NCBI GenBank assembly: GCA_937998875.1
Contig: CALLBO010000004.1
Span: 31,514-95,513, forward strand
Reading direction: 5' to 3'
Source: an uncultured Granulosicoccaceae bacterium
GTDB taxonomy: Bacteria > Pseudomonadota > Gammaproteobacteria > Granulosicoccales > Granulosicoccaceae
Length of the DNA stretch: 64,000 nucleotides
Part shown: in pieces, positions 9,048-18,387 of the stretch
How positions within the stretch are numbered: the stretch's first letter is position 1
Layout of the letters: every line of letters begins with the position of its first letter
Program-made: the position numbers and the translations under genes
Notes under the pieces: model-generated
Database searches by the model: none
What the model saw: the letters and a program-made list of their open reading frames with translations, nothing else
What the model was told of the DNA's origin: nothing

Positions 9048-10898
9048 TTGAGTCTACTAAAGCAAAAGCGCTTCGCACCCTACTTTTTGACGCAGTTTCT
9101 GGGTGCATTCAATGACAACGTATTTAAAAATGCGCTGGTGATCCTGCTTACTTACAAGATCATCTCCGAGCACAGCAGCATCCTGGTAAATCTTGCAGCG
9201 ATCATATTCATCCTGCCGTTTTTTCTGTTCTCGCCATTATCCGGACAAATTGCAGATAAATTTGAAAAAAGCTTCTTGATCAGAAGAATCAAGTGGGTAG
9301 AGATCGGCATTATGTGTGTCGGTGTGCTCGGACTCTACCTTAGCTCTATTCCCTTGCTGCTGTTTGTCTTGTTTCTCATGGGTTCTCAATCAGCGTTTTT
9401 TGGACCAATCAAATACAGCATCCTGCCACAGCATTTGCGTGAAGATGAATTGATGAGCGGCAACGCACTGGTAGAAGCAGGTACATTTCTCGCCATCCTG
9501 TTTGGGACTATACTTGGCGGTATTCTCGCGAGTTTTGAGCAATATTTTTTACCTGTCTCGATTGCAGTTCTCTGCTTTGCCGCACTCGGCCGCCTCACAA
9601 GTCAATTCATTCCAGAAGCGCAGGCCGAGCAGCCGAACCTTCAAATCGATCGCAATCTGTGGCGCGCAGGCAAGAGTATTTTTTCCGTACTGGCGTCAGA
9701 CAGAGCTGTTTTCTATACCGCTTTTGGCATTTCATGGTTCTGGTTTTTCGGCGCCACATTTCTCACCCAGATCCCGATATTCTCGCGCGAATTCTTATTT
9801 GGCAGTCCATATGTTGCAACTTTATTGATGGCTATGTTTTCAATCGGTATTGGATTAGGTTCTTTGATATCTTCCAAACTATCAAGGGGCAGAGTTGAGG
9901 TCGGGCTGGTACCGATCGGTGCATTTGGCATGACTTTATTCGGTGCTTATCTGGGTTTTATGGATTTTCCCTTCAGTTCAGAAGAGAATTCAATCGGTGA
10001 TATGTTCACGTCATTTGTCTATATCAAAGCACTCCTCGCACTGGTTTTGCTCGCTGTATCCGGAGGACTTTTTATCGTTCCGTTGTACGCAAACATACAA
10101 ACCAAAACCCCTATTGAGTATCTGTCCAGAAATATTGCAGCCAGCAATATGCTCAACGCACTGTTTATGGTGCTGGCGGGGATCTTCGCTATTATTTGCT
10201 TTAAGCTTGGCAACAATGTTCAAAGCCTGTTTGTCATTGTTGCTTTGATGAATGCCGTAGTCGGGCTGTTTATTTTCAACCGTGTTCCGGAATTTACCAT
10301 GCAATTAGGTGCATGGCTTCTCATGCACTCGATCTATAGAATCGGCAAACATGATCTTGAAAATATTCCTGAAGAAGGTGCGGCCGTACTTGCCTGCAAC
10401 CATGTCAGCTTTGTTGACCCGATAGTCATCGGTGCTGTCAGCCCCCGGCCGATGCGCTTTGTGATGTATCACAAAATATATAACCTGCCAATAATCAACC
10501 GCTTCTTTAAACAGGCTGGTGCAATTCCTATCGCGCCAATGAAAGAAGATCCGGAGCTACTGGAAAAGGCTTATGACAGTATTGCTGAGGCTTTGGAAAA
10601 TGACGAGCTTGTTGTTATTTTTCCGGAAGGTGGCTTGACACCAGACGGCCAACTACAGGAACTCAAGCCAGGCATCACCAAAATTCTTGAGCGCACACCG
10701 GTACCGGTGATACCGATGGCAATCGGCGGATTGTGGGATACGTGGTTCTCACGTGTTAAAGGCCGTGCCATGAAAGGCTGGCCCAGACACTGGCTGAAAA
10801 AGATAAATGTATATACCGGAAATCCCATACCACCTGCTGAAGCAAACATTGACCGCCTTAGCACCGAAATTTTAGCGCTACGCGGTGAAGAGCTTTGA
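9048..10898 (+). CDS. MFS transporter fused to 1-acylglycerol-3-phosphate acyltransferase (LplT/PlsC-like)
   Basis: A membrane protein of about 617 residues with an N-terminal major facilitator domain (roughly residues 1-410, about 12 hydrophobic segments, opening motif FLGAFNDNVFKNAL) and a C-terminal PlsC domain (about 425-610). The acyltransferase has the catalytic NHVSFVD box (H-x4-D) and the FPEGG substrate-binding box. The arrangement matches lysophospholipid flippase-acyltransferase proteins that import and reacylate lysophospholipids at the inner membrane. The start is taken as TTG 9048 with GGAAG four bases upstream; an earlier TTG at 8916 would add 44 polar residues that do not look like protein of this family. 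Confidence 0.88.
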   Translation: MSLLKQKRFAPYFLTQFLGAFNDNVFKNALVILLTYKIISEHSSILVNLAAIIFILPFFLFSPLSGQIADKFEKSFLIRRIKWVEIGIMCVGVLGLYLSSIPLLLFVLFLMGSQSAFFGPIKYSILPQHLREDELMSGNALVEAGTFLAILFGTILGGILASFEQYFLPVSIAVLCFAALGRLTSQFIPEAQAEQPNLQIDRNLWRAGKSIFSVLASDRAVFYTAFGISWFWFFGATFLTQIPIFSREFLFGSPYVATLLMAMFSIGIGLGSLISSKLSRGRVEVGLVPIGAFGMTLFGAYLGFMDFPFSSEENSIGDMFTSFVYIKALLALVLLAVSGGLFIVPLYANIQTKTPIEYLSRNIAASNMLNALFMVLAGIFAIICFKLGNNVQSLFVIVALMNAVVGLFIFNRVPEFTMQLGAWLLMHSIYRIGKHDLENIPEEGAAVLACNHVSFVDPIVIGAVSPRPMRFVMYHKIYNLPIINRFFKQAGAIPIAPMKEDPELLEKAYDSIAEALENDELVVIFPEGGLTPDGQLQELKPGITKILERTPVPVIPMAIGGLWDTWFSRVKGRAMKGWPRHWLKKINVYTGNPIPPAEANIDRLSTEILALRGEEL

Positions 10899-10940
10899 TT
10901 TTTGTCTAAGCATCTAATACGTCATAAAATACCATGCATA

Positions 10941-11342
10941 TTAAAGCACCAGGTAATATCCCAGTGCAAAGAGCACCATGAGTGTTAAAAACACAACAAG
11001 CCCACCATACAGAGAATTCACACGTCCAGGTTGATCTTCTCCTGTCATCATAGCCCTATGCTCTTCAGTCAATTCTATGCCACACTTTTTACAATGCATA
11101 TATGTATAAGCCAGAAACTCACTGCAAGCCGGACACCTTATTGTCTCATCGTTATAACGGTGTAGCGGTGCCTTAGCCTTGGAAAGGCCCTCACTTGCCA
11201 CCGCTTTCATTTTTTCCACCTCTACATGGTTGAATAATTTGCCGCACCATCTGCAATAGTTATCACCATGCGCCACCCACTCATCACAGCTGGTGCAATT
11301 GAAAATATCGCGTTTACGTAGCGGCCTGTAAAATATCATCAA
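10941..11342 (-). CDS. Small double zinc-ribbon membrane protein
   Basis: 133 residues with two CxxC...CxxC zinc ribbons: CTSCDEW...CRWCG (about residues 16-34) and CPACSEF...CKKCG (about 70-87). A single hydrophobic helix (about 111-131, GLVVFLTLMVLFALGYYLVL) ends the protein, so it is probably anchored with the ribbons in the cytoplasm. No enzymatic domain is visible. It is convergent with the preceding acyltransferase fusion. Function unknown. Either of two adjacent ATGs (11342, 11339) may be the start; neither has a strong ribosome site. Confidence 0.7.
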   Translation of the reverse strand: MMIFYRPLRKRDIFNCTSCDEWVAHGDNYCRWCGKLFNHVEVEKMKAVASEGLSKAKAPLHRYNDETIRCPACSEFLAYTYMHCKKCGIELTEEHRAMMTGEDQPGRVNSLYGGLVVFLTLMVLFALGYYLVL

Positions 11343-11425
11343 AGCAGACTACCCCCGGAAATCACATTGGAGATCACAATGAAGTTCCCCCTGAACCACC
11401 ACAGGACCAATGTGTCAACCAACAA

Positions 11426-12250
11426 TTAACGCATACTCCTCAATACAATCCTCGTAGCTTCACTTACCGGCTGCTGCGTCTGCTTAAGTAGTTTTATACG
11501 ATCAAATTGATTGTCATCGTTGCACACAGCCTGTCGCAATGCATCACCAAATGCCATGCGCAGCTCCGTGCCAATGTTATACTTACAAATATTGGTGGTC
11601 GTCGCGAACTCTCTGCGCTGATCAGCCGGCACACCGGAGCCACCGTGAATAACCAAAGGCACACTGGTTTTTGCCTGTATTGCATGCACACGGTCTTTGT
11701 CTAAGCCATCAGACTTTTCTGTTTGCAGATGGACATTGCCAACAGATATCGCCATTGCATCCACACCAGTCGATTCTGAAAATTGCGCTGCCTCATCGGG
11801 ATTGGTGCCTGCAGACTCCTCACCATCTGCATAGCCGACAAATCCTATCTCCCCTTCACAGGATATCGATGCGGCATGCGCAAGTTCCGCAACCTCAGCT
11901 GTTTCATCTATATTTTGATTCAATGGTTTTCGTGATCCATCATACATTAGTGAGGTGAATCCACTATCAAGTGCTTCCCGGCACTCCAGCAGTGTATAGC
12001 CATGATCGAGATGGGCAACAACAGGTATTGTTGCCTGCTCGGCAAGATATCTAAACATTTTTCCAAGCACCGGTAACGGCGTATGTTCGCGACAGCCCGG
12101 CCCCGCTTGTAGGATTACTGGCGCATTCTCGGCTTCTGCCGCTTCAACATAGGCGCACATGTCTTCCCAGCCAAGACACACCAACCCTGCTACTGCATAG
12201 CCTTCATTTAGCGCTGGCTGTAATACTTCTGAAAGTGTCGCTACTGTCAT
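11426..12250 (-). CDS. iolJ: Class II aldolase of the inositol pathway (5-dehydro-2-deoxyphosphogluconate aldolase)
   Basis: 274-residue zinc-dependent class II fructose-bisphosphate-aldolase-type TIM barrel. In this locus it should split 5-dehydro-2-deoxygluconate 6-phosphate into dihydroxyacetone phosphate and malonate semialdehyde. AHLDHG holds a zinc-ligand His near residue 85, SLMYDGS the phosphate-binding segment, and HGGSGVP another conserved phosphate loop. The start overlaps the iolB stop as ATGA (12247-12250), so the two are translationally coupled; a longer frame up to 12397 is a shadow inside iolB. It is the last gene of iolD-iolC-iolB-iolJ. A malonate semialdehyde dehydrogenase (iolA) is not in the window. 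Confidence 0.9.
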   Translation of the reverse strand: MTVATLSEVLQPALNEGYAVAGLVCLGWEDMCAYVEAAEAENAPVILQAGPGCREHTPLPVLGKMFRYLAEQATIPVVAHLDHGYTLLECREALDSGFTSLMYDGSRKPLNQNIDETAEVAELAHAASISCEGEIGFVGYADGEESAGTNPDEAAQFSESTGVDAMAISVGNVHLQTEKSDGLDKDRVHAIQAKTSVPLVIHGGSGVPADQRREFATTTNICKYNIGTELRMAFGDALRQAVCNDDNQFDRIKLLKQTQQPVSEATRIVLRSMR

Positions 12251-13089
12251 TTGAACTTCGCGATCATGTCCTTGATACCCGGGATGGTTTCTATCTGATA
12301 AGCATGAGTAGGTTGAAAGTATTGAACCAGAGACCGCTGAGACAAGCCGCCAAGAATCGTAAAGTAATACATCTCGTAGCCAGGTAATACGGCACACGGG
12401 TGATAACCGTTATCAAGGCAGATAGTCGATCCATCTACGATGTGATAGGCATCACCGGGCTCGTTATCCACTCGTTGTAGCATTTGAACACCGGAGCCGT
12501 GATTAGGCTTAAATCGAAAATTATAGGTTTCATCGTGACGAGTTTCATCAGGCAGACGGTCAGTATCATGCTTGTGCGACGGAAAACCGGACCATCCGCC
12601 TGCACCGACAGTAAATAATTCACTGACAAGTAAGCGCCCCACTTTGTCGTGCTGCTGCTGACCAAGAATATGTTTGATCTTCCGATGCGTTTTTGTATCA
12701 TCAGAACCGTATTGCACCCGGTCAATACCATCCACCCGAACATCGAAAGGCTCAAGCACTTTGTCGTACTTTGCACCGGCAATAAACGTCTCAGTGCTAT
12801 CACTAACGCAGGATATTGTAACTTTCGCGCCAACTGGTATGTAGACACCCTCAGGCTCACCATCCCAGACATCCTCTCCACGATTACCGAGAGACTTAAA
12901 CCCTACGCCTTCAACTTCGACATCGACGGTACCGGTTGCCGGAACAATACAGGTTTCATAGCCAGGAACCTGGTACTCGAACGCTTCACCCTTTTTGAGC
13001 TTTACGATATTAAAGTAGTTCAGTGGAACGGTTTCATTGTCTGCATCAACAATAGCCTGATTCTTGTTATCAAATGGAGCAATATGCAT
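12247..13089 (-). CDS. iolB: 5-deoxy-glucuronate isomerase
   Basis: 280-residue cupin-fold isomerase that converts 5-deoxy-D-glucuronate to 5-dehydro-2-deoxy-D-gluconate, the step between IolD and IolC. The C-terminal cupin has the metal-site pattern SHKHD near residues 174-178 with Glu near 189, and a late His in the HPCAVLPGYEMYYF segment near residues 234-247. Length matches the family. It lies 60 bases after iolC and overlaps the aldolase start by four bases. It is a member of the minus-strand inositol operon. Confidence 0.95.
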   Translation of the reverse strand: MHIAPFDNKNQAIVDADNETVPLNYFNIVKLKKGEAFEYQVPGYETCIVPATGTVDVEVEGVGFKSLGNRGEDVWDGEPEGVYIPVGAKVTISCVSDSTETFIAGAKYDKVLEPFDVRVDGIDRVQYGSDDTKTHRKIKHILGQQQHDKVGRLLVSELFTVGAGGWSGFPSHKHDTDRLPDETRHDETYNFRFKPNHGSGVQMLQRVDNEPGDAYHIVDGSTICLDNGYHPCAVLPGYEMYYFTILGGLSQRSLVQYFQPTHAYQIETIPGIKDMIAKFK

Positions 13090-13149
13090 AGCGGGTTCCC
13101 GAATAGTAAAACCTGAATAGTAAAATATAAACTAAGTAAAGTGTTTTCG

Positions 13150-14130
13150 TCACGCAGTGAGCTTACTTGCATTAGCAGCCAAAAATTCATCAAGCTGTGT
13201 CGGTGTGGGCATAGCCGGAGCACACCCAACACGAGACACAACAATAGACGCACAGGCAGAGCCGCGCAGTACAGATTCTTTTAGTGGATAACCATTGGCA
13301 AGTGATGCGATGAAGCCACCCATAAAACTGTCACCGGCCCCTGTTGGCTTTAGTGCTTCAGCCGGATAGATGCCGGTTTGGAATTCTTCATCAGACGTAA
13401 TGGTGATCGCACCCTTCTCTCCCATTTTATAAACGACAACGCTCGCAGTGGAATGTGCGAGCTCGCGTGCCTTATCAAGCCCCTGATCATAGTCTCCTGC
13501 CATAAATCCAAACTCGACATCATTGCCAATGATGATGTCGCACATGGCACCGGCGCTGGAATACACTTCAGCGGCTTCATCTGCAGATGCCCAGCTGTAA
13601 GGTCGGTAGTCAACATCAAAAATTAATCCCAGCCCTTTAGCTTTTGCCTGCTCAAACGCATAAAACGCAGCAGTACGTGAAGGCTCGGCAGCCAGCACGG
13701 TACCTGTTGTAATGAGTGCACAATAAGGAGAGAAGTCGATCGTATCGATGTCTTCTTTATTCATTTGAAAATCTGCAGCACCGTTGCGGTAAATAACCGT
13801 TTGGTGATCCTCAACCCGGCTTTCTGATACGGCCAGAGAGTTACGATACTCCCCATCCTGCGGCCGAACATAAGTTGCGTCAACGCCATACTGCTCGAGT
13901 TGTTTGATACAAAACCGCCCGACCGCATCATCTGATACACAGGTAACCAACGACGTTTCGCCGCCATGCTTCTGGATGGCAACGCAGATGTTCGCGGAAG
14001 ATCCGCCAAGACTTGCAAAGAACTGCGTTGCATCCTCCGTTTTCGTCCCAGCTGGCTCCGGGTAGAAGTCCATTCCGGCCCGGCCGATCACAACAAACCG
14101 GTTACCTGACAAGCTCGATAAATTAAACAT
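13150..14130 (-). CDS. iolC: 5-dehydro-2-deoxygluconokinase
   Basis: PfkB-family sugar kinase, 326 residues, which phosphorylates 5-dehydro-2-deoxygluconate at C6. The N-terminal glycine-rich signature SLGGSSANICVAI is near residues 41-53, and the C-terminal PfkB signature PTGAGDSFMGGF (about 254-265) contains the catalytic base Asp. The gene begins 24 bases after the iolD stop and is followed by iolB, so it belongs to the iolDCB-aldolase transcript. Identity is set by context plus family; an alternative such as 2-dehydro-3-deoxygluconokinase would not fit the neighbours. Confidence 0.95.
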   Translation of the reverse strand: MFNLSSLSGNRFVVIGRAGMDFYPEPAGTKTEDATQFFASLGGSSANICVAIQKHGGETSLVTCVSDDAVGRFCIKQLEQYGVDATYVRPQDGEYRNSLAVSESRVEDHQTVIYRNGAADFQMNKEDIDTIDFSPYCALITTGTVLAAEPSRTAAFYAFEQAKAKGLGLIFDVDYRPYSWASADEAAEVYSSAGAMCDIIIGNDVEFGFMAGDYDQGLDKARELAHSTASVVVYKMGEKGAITITSDEEFQTGIYPAEALKPTGAGDSFMGGFIASLANGYPLKESVLRGSACASIVVSRVGCAPAMPTPTQLDEFLAANASKLTA

Positions 14131-14154
14131 GGCAGAGCCTTAATCGAAAACGCA

Positions 14155-16053
14155 CTACACACCGCGCCGTTGTTTATCTCTTGAAGACTCCCAGTCTTCA
14201 TGTGCGGCTCGAACTTTATCGTTATCTGAAACATGCGGAGTGCCGACTTCCCACCAGGTATGACCCTCAGTGGTCCAGCCATCGAAGGCATCTACCTGCA
14301 TTACAATGACAGATGTCTTGTCAGATGCTTTAGCCCGCTTGAATGCCTCGCCCAGTTCTGCAGGATTCTTCACTGTCTCTGCATTGGCACCCATTGATGC
14401 TGCATGCGCCTCAAAATCAACTGCAAACGGTTTGTCTACTGTCGGGCAGTCCTTGATCAGATTGTTAAAGCTTTCATTGCCCGTGTTATTTTGTAGCTTG
14501 TTAATGACAGCAAAACCGCCATTGTCGAGCACCAAAACGATGACCTTTTTGTTGCTCAATACAGACGAATAGATATCAGAATTGAGCATTAAGTAAGAAC
14601 CGTCACCTGTGAATATAATGGTGTCTCTATCAGGCTCGTTCTCTGACTGGGCAATTCGTGCACCCCAGCCACCGGAGATTTCGTATCCCATACAGGAAAA
14701 ACCAAACTCGACATCGACCGTGCCGGTTTTAAGTGTGCGCCAGTTTGCGGTTACCTCCGCCGGCAATCCACCAGCTGCTGCAACAACTCGATCAGATGGA
14801 TCGCATAAGTCATTCACTACACCGATTGCCTGGGCATATGAGTTTGGGCGATTGCCATGGGAGACATTCATCGCTACATACTTATCCCATTTTGCACGCT
14901 CTTCACGAGCAAGTGTTGTCCAGTCTGATGGTGTCTTGTAGCTATTCATCCCTGCACTCAGGGCCGCATCAAGCGCATCAATTCCGAGCTTTGCATCTGA
15001 AACTATTGGTAGTGAACGATGCTTACTGGCATCGTGCCGTGCCGCGTTAAGCGATATGAACTGTGCTTCCTTGGAGAAGGCCGTCCATGAACCAGTAGTA
15101 AAGTCCTGTAATCTGGTGCCTACCGCCAGTATCACATCCGCTTGTTCTGCAATATTGTTTGCAGAATCAGATCCGGTGACTCCCAGAGGACCGGTATTTA
15201 ATGGATGTGTCGATTCAAAGTTTGCGCGCCCGGCAATTGTCTCAACGACAGGTATCTGATACTTCTCGGCAAACCGGGTAACTTCGTTTATCGCTTTCGA
15301 ATACTGCACACCTCCACCGGCGATGATCATCGGTTTTTTGGCAGAGCTTAACAATGCAACTGCATCTGCAATTTCATCTGCATCCGGCCCGATCCGTCTG
15401 ATGCGATGCACTTTCTTCTCAAAGAATACTTTCGGGTAATCGTAAGTCCAGCCCTGTACATCCTGTGGCAAGCCAAGAAACGCAGGCCCGCAATCAGCAG
15501 GGTCAAGCATGGTTGCAATTGCCGCGGGGAGTGACTGGATTATCTGTGCCGGGTGGCAGATGCGATCCCAGTATCGGGTGACCGGTTTAAACGCATCGTT
15601 AACGCCGAAGGTAGGGTCGTTAAAATTTTCCAACTGTTGCAAAACCGGGTCCGGCAAGCGGGTGATAAAAGTATCGCCGCATAACATCAACATGGGTAAT
15701 CGGTTGGCATGCGCAAGCGCGGATGCAGTTAGCAGGTTTGCGGTACCGGGGCCTGCCGATGCGGTGCAAAACATCATGCGTTGCCGAAGATGATATTTTG
15801 CATACGCTGCTGCTGCAAAACCCATGCTCTGCTCGTTCTGTCCGCGGTACAGTGGCAACTCGTTGCGGTGCTCGTGTAGTCCTTCACCAAGACAAGGCAC
15901 ATTGCCATGGCCGAAAATTCCGAAGCCACCACCAAAGAGCCGCTGCTCTCGATCATCAATAACAATAAACTGTTGAGCCAGCCACTTAACAACGGCCTGA
16001 GCCAGCGTCAACCGGAGTGTTTCTCCCGCGCTGGCATTGTTATCAACACCCAT
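14155..16053 (-). CDS. iolD: 3D-(3,5/4)-trihydroxycyclohexane-1,2-dione hydrolase
   Basis: ThDP-dependent enzyme that opens the ring of trihydroxycyclohexanedione to give 5-deoxy-glucuronate. About 632 residues: N-terminal Pyr domain (to about 200, with YRGQNEQSMGFAAAAYAK), central domain (with the GGGVQYS loop) and C-terminal PP domain, whose GDGSYLMLNSD start and downstream Asn in LVLDNGGF form the ThDP/Mg site. ATG 16053 was selected because it gives the standard family N-terminus and has an AGGA element 8 bases upstream; the longer frame to 16173 runs through the operator region. First gene of the minus-strand inositol operon, with the palindromic operator 81 bases upstream. Confidence 0.95.
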   Translation of the reverse strand: MGVDNNASAGETLRLTLAQAVVKWLAQQFIVIDDREQRLFGGGFGIFGHGNVPCLGEGLHEHRNELPLYRGQNEQSMGFAAAAYAKYHLRQRMMFCTASAGPGTANLLTASALAHANRLPMLMLCGDTFITRLPDPVLQQLENFNDPTFGVNDAFKPVTRYWDRICHPAQIIQSLPAAIATMLDPADCGPAFLGLPQDVQGWTYDYPKVFFEKKVHRIRRIGPDADEIADAVALLSSAKKPMIIAGGGVQYSKAINEVTRFAEKYQIPVVETIAGRANFESTHPLNTGPLGVTGSDSANNIAEQADVILAVGTRLQDFTTGSWTAFSKEAQFISLNAARHDASKHRSLPIVSDAKLGIDALDAALSAGMNSYKTPSDWTTLAREERAKWDKYVAMNVSHGNRPNSYAQAIGVVNDLCDPSDRVVAAAGGLPAEVTANWRTLKTGTVDVEFGFSCMGYEISGGWGARIAQSENEPDRDTIIFTGDGSYLMLNSDIYSSVLSNKKVIVLVLDNGGFAVINKLQNNTGNESFNNLIKDCPTVDKPFAVDFEAHAASMGANAETVKNPAELGEAFKRAKASDKTSVIVMQVDAFDGWTTEGHTWWEVGTPHVSDNDKVRAAHEDWESSRDKQRRGV

Positions 16054-16133
16054 CCTGTCATTCCTGTTAAGTGAACTGCCGGTCAGTGAACCGAGCAATT
16101 CTTGTTGACGATTCGCGAACCGCGAGGATAACA

Positions 16134-16147
16134 TGCAACCGGTTGCA
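16134..16147. promoter_or_regulatory. LacI-family operator, inositol regulon
   Basis: Perfect 14-bp palindrome TGCAACCGGTTGCA in the divergent iolD/iolE promoter region. The central CG and half-site layout are typical of LacI-family operators. The identical 14-mer recurs at 29099-29112 in front of the ABC transporter genes, next to a LacI-family gene. Regulator assignment is inferred from proximity. Confidence 0.8.
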
Positions 16148-16274
16148 ATATAAATATCACACCGGACTCCCAACCCGTTCCGGACTATCCTGTTTCCTGA
16201 CTACAATCTACAGCGACGCTTGTCGTCTTTGGGCTGTGATCACAACAGAATCTAATTTTACAGATCTAAGAACC

Positions 16275-17168
16275 ATGACCATCAGAATCGGAAACGCACC
16301 CTGCTCCTGGGGAGTCGAATTTGCTCAGGACGACAGAAATCCAGCCTGGCAAACTGTATTAAAAGAATGCGCGGACGCGGGCTATACCGGCATTGAACTC
16401 GGTCCGGTCGGATTCATGCCTGAAGACCCGGCAGTCCTTGGGGATGCATTGGCCGAGCACAAGCTGGAGCTGATCGGTGGCGTTGTCTTCCGTCCATTCC
16501 ATGATCCGGGTCAATGGGACGATGTACTCGACGGTGCCCATCGCACCTGTGCCGCCCTGAAAGCACATGGAGCCGAGCACTTTGTACTCATCGACTCCAT
16601 CTCAGAACGACGCGCACCGACTGCCGGCCGCGCCGCAGAAGCCGAGCAGATGGATAACGATGAATGGAACGCTTACAAAGGCCGGATAGAAACCGTTGCG
16701 AAGATCGGTCGTGACGAATACGGACTGATTCCCGAGATACATCCACATGCCGGTGGCTTTATGGATTTTGAACCGGAGATCGAACGCCTTCTTGAAGAAG
16801 TAGATGCTGATCTATTGAAGATTTGCATAGATACCGGCCACTGCACTTACGCAGGCTTTGATCCGGTTGCCTTTATGCAACGTCACATGGATCGCATCAC
16901 CTATGTGCACTTTAAAAGTACCGATGCCAAGATCAAACAACAGGCAATCGCTAACCGTACCGGGTTCTATGATGCCTGCGGCCAGGGCATCTTCTGCAAT
17001 CTATCTGAAGGCGAAGTGGACTTCCCCAAGGTACGTGATCTACTTGCAGAAAAAGGCTACACAGGCTGGTGCACAATCGAACAGGACTGCGACCCCAACC
17101 TGGACCCTGATCCGGTGGGTGATGCACGTGCGAATCGTGAGTACCTGCAATCTATCGGTTTTTCTTAA
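16275..17168 (+). CDS. iolE: Myo-inosose-2 dehydratase
   Basis: 297-residue sugar-phosphate isomerase/epimerase-type TIM barrel that dehydrates scyllo-inosose to trihydroxycyclohexanedione, feeding IolD. The N-terminus IGNAPCSWGVEF is characteristic of IolE. Metal-site residues are expected in PEIHPHAG (about 152-159), CIDTGHCTYAG (about 184-194) and THE late EQD segment. ATG 16275 matches the family start; the longer frame to 16071 crosses the operator. Divergent from iolD across a 221-base region containing the palindromic operator, and followed by the oxidoreductase gene after 35 bases. Confidence 0.95.
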   Translation: MTIRIGNAPCSWGVEFAQDDRNPAWQTVLKECADAGYTGIELGPVGFMPEDPAVLGDALAEHKLELIGGVVFRPFHDPGQWDDVLDGAHRTCAALKAHGAEHFVLIDSISERRAPTAGRAAEAEQMDNDEWNAYKGRIETVAKIGRDEYGLIPEIHPHAGGFMDFEPEIERLLEEVDADLLKICIDTGHCTYAGFDPVAFMQRHMDRITYVHFKSTDAKIKQQAIANRTGFYDACGQGIFCNLSEGEVDFPKVRDLLAEKGYTGWCTIEQDCDPNLDPDPVGDARANREYLQSIGFS

Positions 17169-17203
17169 CCCAACTCCCCCTCAAACTTTACGTAGCAACT
17201 AAC

Positions 17204-18361
17204 ATGGCAAAACTCAACTGGGGTATCGTCGGTGGTGGCGAAGGCAGTCAGATTGGCCCGGCACATAGATTAGGCGCAGGCCTGGATGGCTTATATAACT
17301 TCACCGCCGGTGCGCTCGATCACAGACCTGAAGAAGGCAAACGCTACGGGCAGGAACTTGGCCTGGATGCAGATCGTGCCTACGGCAGCTGGCAGGAAAT
17401 GCTTGCAGGGGAAAGCAAACGATCCGACCGCATCGATCTGGTGACAGTTGCCACACCTAACTCCACGCACTTTGAAATAACCAAAGCCTTTCTGGAAGCA
17501 GGTTTTCATGTGTTGTGTGAAAAGCCGATGACCATGACAGTTGATGAAGGCGAAGAGATTGTAAGGGTCGCTAAAAGTACCGGTCGTATCTGTGCCGTTA
17601 ACTATGGCTATACGGGCTACTCACTGGTAAGACATATGCGTGCAATGGTAGCGCGTGGTGATCTTGGCAAAATTAGACTGGTTAAATGCGAGTTCGCACA
17701 CGGACACCATGCTGATGCCGCCGATGCAGACAACCCCAGAGTCAGATGGCGCTATGACCCGGCCCAGGCAGGTGTTTCTGCACAGTTTGCGGACTGCGGT
17801 ATCCACGCCATGCACATGGCAAGTTTTATCACTGGCCAGGAAGTCACCAGGCTGTCGGCTGATATTGTTTCCTGTATTGCATCACGTGAACTTGAAGACG
17901 ATGCGCTAGTTAATTTCCGTATGGACGGCGGTACCGTTGGCAGACTATGGACGTCTTCCGTTGCTATTGGCAATCAGCATGGTTTGTCTATTCAGGTGTT
18001 TGGGGAGAATGGTGGCTTGCGCTGGGCGCAGGAGCACCCTAATCAGCTGTACTACATGCCGTTGAATGAACGATTGCAGATAATCGAGCGTGGAGAAGGT
18101 GATCTATCACCGGAGGCGGATCGCACCAGCCGCGTTACCGTCGGGCATGCTGAAGGTATGCCATTGGCTTTTGCCAATATTTATAAGGATATTGCTGAAG
18201 CTATCAACGCTGAGAAGGAAGGTCGGGCGATGGATCCTGCAGCTAATCTTTATCCTCGCGCTGAAGATGGGTTGCGGTCTATGGCGGCTGTCGGGGCTGT
18301 TGCTGAATCTGGTGGCGCTGATGGTAAGTGGGTTGATGCTCGGCCGCCTATGTTTAGATAG
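17204..18361 (+). CDS. Gfo/Idh/MocA oxidoreductase, probable inositol 2-dehydrogenase
   Basis: 385-residue NAD(P)-dependent dehydrogenase. Rossmann motif GIVGGGEGSQIG at residues 7-18, the family signature CEKPM with catalytic Lys near 105, and the catalytic Asp/His pair in DCGIHAMH near 197-204. In this position it most likely oxidises myo- or scyllo-inositol to inosose, as IolG, IolX or IolW do; sequence alone does not settle which isomer or cofactor. The 385-residue length and the QIGPAHR N-terminus suggest an IolG-like paralogue rather than the classic 340-residue IolG. It forms an operon with iolE. The repeat array begins about 27 bases after its stop. Confidence 0.85.
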   Translation: MAKLNWGIVGGGEGSQIGPAHRLGAGLDGLYNFTAGALDHRPEEGKRYGQELGLDADRAYGSWQEMLAGESKRSDRIDLVTVATPNSTHFEITKAFLEAGFHVLCEKPMTMTVDEGEEIVRVAKSTGRICAVNYGYTGYSLVRHMRAMVARGDLGKIRLVKCEFAHGHHADAADADNPRVRWRYDPAQAGVSAQFADCGIHAMHMASFITGQEVTRLSADIVSCIASRELEDDALVNFRMDGGTVGRLWTSSVAIGNQHGLSIQVFGENGGLRWAQEHPNQLYYMPLNERLQIIERGEGDLSPEADRTSRVTVGHAEGMPLAFANIYKDIAEAINAEKEGRAMDPAANLYPRAEDGLRSMAAVGAVAESGGADGKWVDARPPMFR

Positions 18362-18387
18362 TCGATAGACATATGTCCTCAACGAAT

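Noticed and set aside
12250..12397. N-terminal extension of the inositol aldolase
   Set aside because: The extra 49 residues lie inside iolB and the ATGA overlap gives the standard family start.
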